Below, one piece after another: positions 62,317 to 64,000 of a stretch of 64,000 bases of DNA. The stretch comes from Belnapia rosea (GTDB taxonomy: Bacteria; Pseudomonadota; Alphaproteobacteria; Acetobacterales; Acetobacteraceae). Within the stretch, counting starts at the first letter, position 1. Every line of letters starts with the position of its first letter. The notes beneath the pieces are model-generated. The model did not search any database. It was given only the letters and a program-made list of their open reading frames with translations, and was not told the origin of the DNA. Made by a program: the position numbers and the translations under genes. The stretch is from assembly GCF_900101615.1 (NCBI RefSeq), contig NZ_FMZX01000003.1:124001-188000 (forward strand), in the 5' to 3' direction.

Positions 62317-62917
62317 GGAACTCCATCACCAGCATGGGCAGCGAGGGGCCGATCCACTGCTCGGCCCGCAGCACCGCCCCGCCCTCGGCCTCCACCCAGA
62401 ACAGGTTGGTGAAGCCGCCCCGGTCGGCGCTGCGGCAGCGCTCACGCACCAGCAGGGTCCCGGCATCCTCCGTAGGCTCGGCGCGCAGCCGGCAATCGAG
62501 GGCGAGGCCGAAGCGCATGCCCCCCGGCTCGCCATCCGGATCCTTCAGGTCGACGAGGCGCCGCGCCGCCGCCGGGCGGTCGAGCAGCTCGGCCGGGCGG
62601 GCGAGGGGGTCCGGCCCGTCGAAATGGGTTGCCGCGACATAATGCCGGAAGCCGGCGGTGGCGGTGACGCGGCCGCCCTCGGTCGCCACCACCTGTCCTG
62701 CTGCGGTCCGCCAGATGCGTCGCTCGCCGAGCGCCTGCAGCAGCATCGCCGCGGTCGGCCGCCCGTTCAGCCAGAGGCGGAGCGCCGGCCCATCCGGCTC
62801 CGGCAGGTCCTCCAGCGCCGGCCTGTCCCCCAGCGGCTGCCCCTTGTGCAGGCCGGACCAGAGCGTGTCGCCACAGGCGGTGAGCAGCAGGGGCAGCAGC
62901 AGGGTCCAGGCGCGCAT
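62300..62917 (-). CDS. YjbF family lipoprotein
   Basis: A 205-residue lipoprotein with lipobox LLLTAC after the signal MRAWTLLLPLLLTAC. The mature part has W-rich strands and the pattern GQVVATEGGRVTATAGF and ADRGGFTNLFWVEAEGG, which match YjbF/GfcB-like group 4 capsule lipoproteins. In E. coli YjbF works with YjbE, YjbG and YjbH in exopolysaccharide formation. Here it is on the minus strand and ends inside the WecA-like gene. Region 62918-63181 upstream is AT-rich at its start and probably holds this promoter. Confidence 0.8.
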   Translation of the reverse strand: MRAWTLLLPLLLTACGDTLWSGLHKGQPLGDRPALEDLPEPDGPALRLWLNGRPTAAMLLQALGERRIWRTAAGQVVATEGGRVTATAGFRHYVAATHFDGPDPLARPAELLDRPAAARRLVDLKDPDGEPGGMRFGLALDCRLRAEPTEDAGTLLVRERCRSADRGGFTNLFWVEAEGGAVLRAEQWIGPSLPMLVMEFLSPAS

Positions 62918-63181
62918 GGCGCCATATTAGATGCAATAGCAAAACAAACAAAGCCCGCCGAGCAACCTTCCCGGCTGCTCCAGCGGCGGCAGGCCACAGC
63001 GCCGCACCGGGGGTCGACCGCAAGACGCCACACCGAACAGTCTCAGTATCGGTCCATTCTTGTCCCAGAAGAAGCCACAGGATCAGGCTGAAGCGGAACC
63101 CCACAAATAATAGTGATGGACGCCGGCGCTTTTGCCGGGAACCCTATCGGCACTCCACCGAATGCCGAGGGATCTTCCGCC

Positions 63182-64000
63182 ATGTCATCATCCGGCGCCT
63201 TGATCGAGGCCGATATCGTCGTGGTCGGCGCCGGAAGCGCCGGCTGTGCCCTGGCCGCCCGCCTCTCCGCGGACCCCGGCCTGCGCGTGCTGGTGCTGGA
63301 GGCGGGGCGGCGCGACCGGCTCGGCATCACCCGCCTGCCGGCCGCCCTGCTGCGCACCATCGGCAACCCCCGCTACGACTGGGCCTATACCTCGGAGCCC
63401 GACCCGACGCGGGGCGGCCAGTCGGAGCTCTGGCCGCGTGGCAGGACGCTCGGCGGCAGCTCCGCCATCAACGGCATGATCTATGTCCGCGGCGCCGCCG
63501 CCGATTACGACGCCTGGGAGGCGATGGGCTGCGACGGATGGGGCTGGCGCGACGTGCTGCCGGCTTTCCGCCGGCTGGAGACGGCCGATGCGCCGGATGC
63601 CACGCATCGCGGCGGTACCGGCCCGCAGCGCGTCTCGGCCCTGCGCTGGCGGCACCGGCTGGCGGCGGACTTCATCGAGAGCGGCGTCGCCTGCGGCATC
63701 CCCCGCTCGGCCGACCTGAACGGGCCGCAGCATGAGGGCATCGGCTGGAACCAGGGCTCGATCCGGGACGGCCGGCGGCATTCCGCCTATGACGCCTTCC
63801 TGGCCCCGGTGCTCGGTCGCCCCAACCTCACCGTGCTGGACGACGTGCTGGTGGAGCGCCTGACCTTCGCCGGCCGCCGCACCACCGGGCTCGAGGCCCG
63901 GCGCGGCGGGGTGCCGCTGCAGGTCGTCGCGCGCCGCGGCGTGGTGCTGACGGCGGGCGCGATCAACACGCCGCAGCTGCTGATGCTCTCCGGCATCGGC
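63182..64000 (+). CDS. GMC family FAD-dependent oxidoreductase, N-terminal part (cut by window edge)
   Basis: 273 codons are visible. The FAD dinucleotide turn is VVVGAGSAGCALAARL with the acidic end in VLVLEAGRRD. The GMC signature 1 is RGRTLGGSSAINGMIYVRG, and signature 2 is TAGAINTPQLLMLSGIG at the window end. This is the choline-dehydrogenase-like branch, usually about 530 residues. The catalytic histidine pair would lie beyond the edge. The substrate is unknown. It oxidises alcohols using FAD, probably in the cytoplasm because no signal peptide is visible. Confidence 0.9.
   Translation, partial: MSSSGALIEADIVVVGAGSAGCALAARLSADPGLRVLVLEAGRRDRLGITRLPAALLRTIGNPRYDWAYTSEPDPTRGGQSELWPRGRTLGGSSAINGMIYVRGAAADYDAWEAMGCDGWGWRDVLPAFRRLETADAPDATHRGGTGPQRVSALRWRHRLAADFIESGVACGIPRSADLNGPQHEGIGWNQGSIRDGRRHSAYDAFLAPVLGRPNLTVLDDVLVERLTFAGRRTTGLEARRGGVPLQVVARRGVVLTAGAINTPQLLMLSGIG

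Noticed and set aside
1-64000. tRNA, rRNA, insertion sequence, prophage, integrase or CRISPR array
   Set aside because: No cloverleaf-like segment, no transposase or integrase motif, no terminal inverted repeats with target duplication and no regularly spaced repeats were seen while reading the window.

Overview
The window looks like chromosomal DNA of an alphaproteobacterium. Base composition is very GC-rich, third codon positions are almost all G or C, and long antisense reading frames lie opposite most genes. Several features together suggest a pigmented or phototrophic Acetobacteraceae member (Roseomonas-like): a PpaA/PpsR regulator pair, Bug-type solute receptors, an alphaproteobacterial ribF-ileS-lspA-DUF3035-M16 block, and yjb-like exopolysaccharide genes. 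The taxon is inferred from gene content and not proven. Two genes are cut by the window edges: an acyl carrier protein on the left and a GMC oxidoreductase on the right. I found no rRNA, tRNA, insertion sequence, prophage or CRISPR array.

Layout. 1-5.0 kb: the end of a pigment- or lipid-type locus (acyl carrier protein, MipA/OmpV outer-membrane protein, two methyltransferases, lysophospholipid-type acyltransferase, GT2, polysaccharide deacetylase), resembling the edge of an aryl-polyene-like cluster. 5.2-18.7 kb: a minus-strand block, mostly housekeeping, with a flavin monooxygenase, mutL, a metallophosphoesterase, pgi, a two-subunit M16 peptidase, a DUF3035 lipoprotein, lspA, ileS and ribF. 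18.8-23.1 kb: M20 peptidase with an SDR, an orphan metW, a second methyltransferase-like gene and two small proteins. 23.1-26.8 kb: a quinone/aromatic-stress style operon (ring-cleaving dioxygenase, hydrolase, pirin) divergent from a LysR gene, with a perfect palindrome midway between them. 26.9-32.3 kb: a broken FAD reductase, then TetR and an RND efflux pair with operator-like repeats. 32.5-34.8 kb: a second flavin monooxygenase coupled to a Bug receptor. 35.0-37.4 kb: PpaA/AerR-like antirepressor and PpsR/CrtJ-like repressor. 37.4-41.5 kb: poxB, a remnant of a DHA2 drug exporter, and a Kef-type antiporter.

41.6-50.5 kb is a signalling island. It has a membrane PAS histidine kinase, a FixJ-like regulator, a lone receiver, and an 1812-residue protein that joins a catalytically dead Ser/Thr kinase fold, an AAA/STAND ATPase, a long helical region, GAF, PAS and an intact histidine kinase. 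50.5-62.9 kb is an exopolysaccharide locus: sugar-phosphate transferase, O-antigen ligase/polymerase-like protein, Wzz-like protein, heparinase-type lyase, a six-SLBB export protein, YjbH, WecA-like transferase and YjbF lipoprotein, with a manganese catalase inserted. No flippase and no dedicated sugar-adding glycosyltransferase is visible there, so those would have to lie elsewhere.

Most convincing points to follow: the pseudokinase-STAND-histidine kinase with its coupled receiver; the SLBB gene whose signal peptide lies upstream of any ATG, GTG or TTG start; a PpsR with a single cysteine; and the 18-bp palindrome in the LysR/dioxygenase intergenic region. Family assignments rest on motifs recognised by eye. 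No database search was run.
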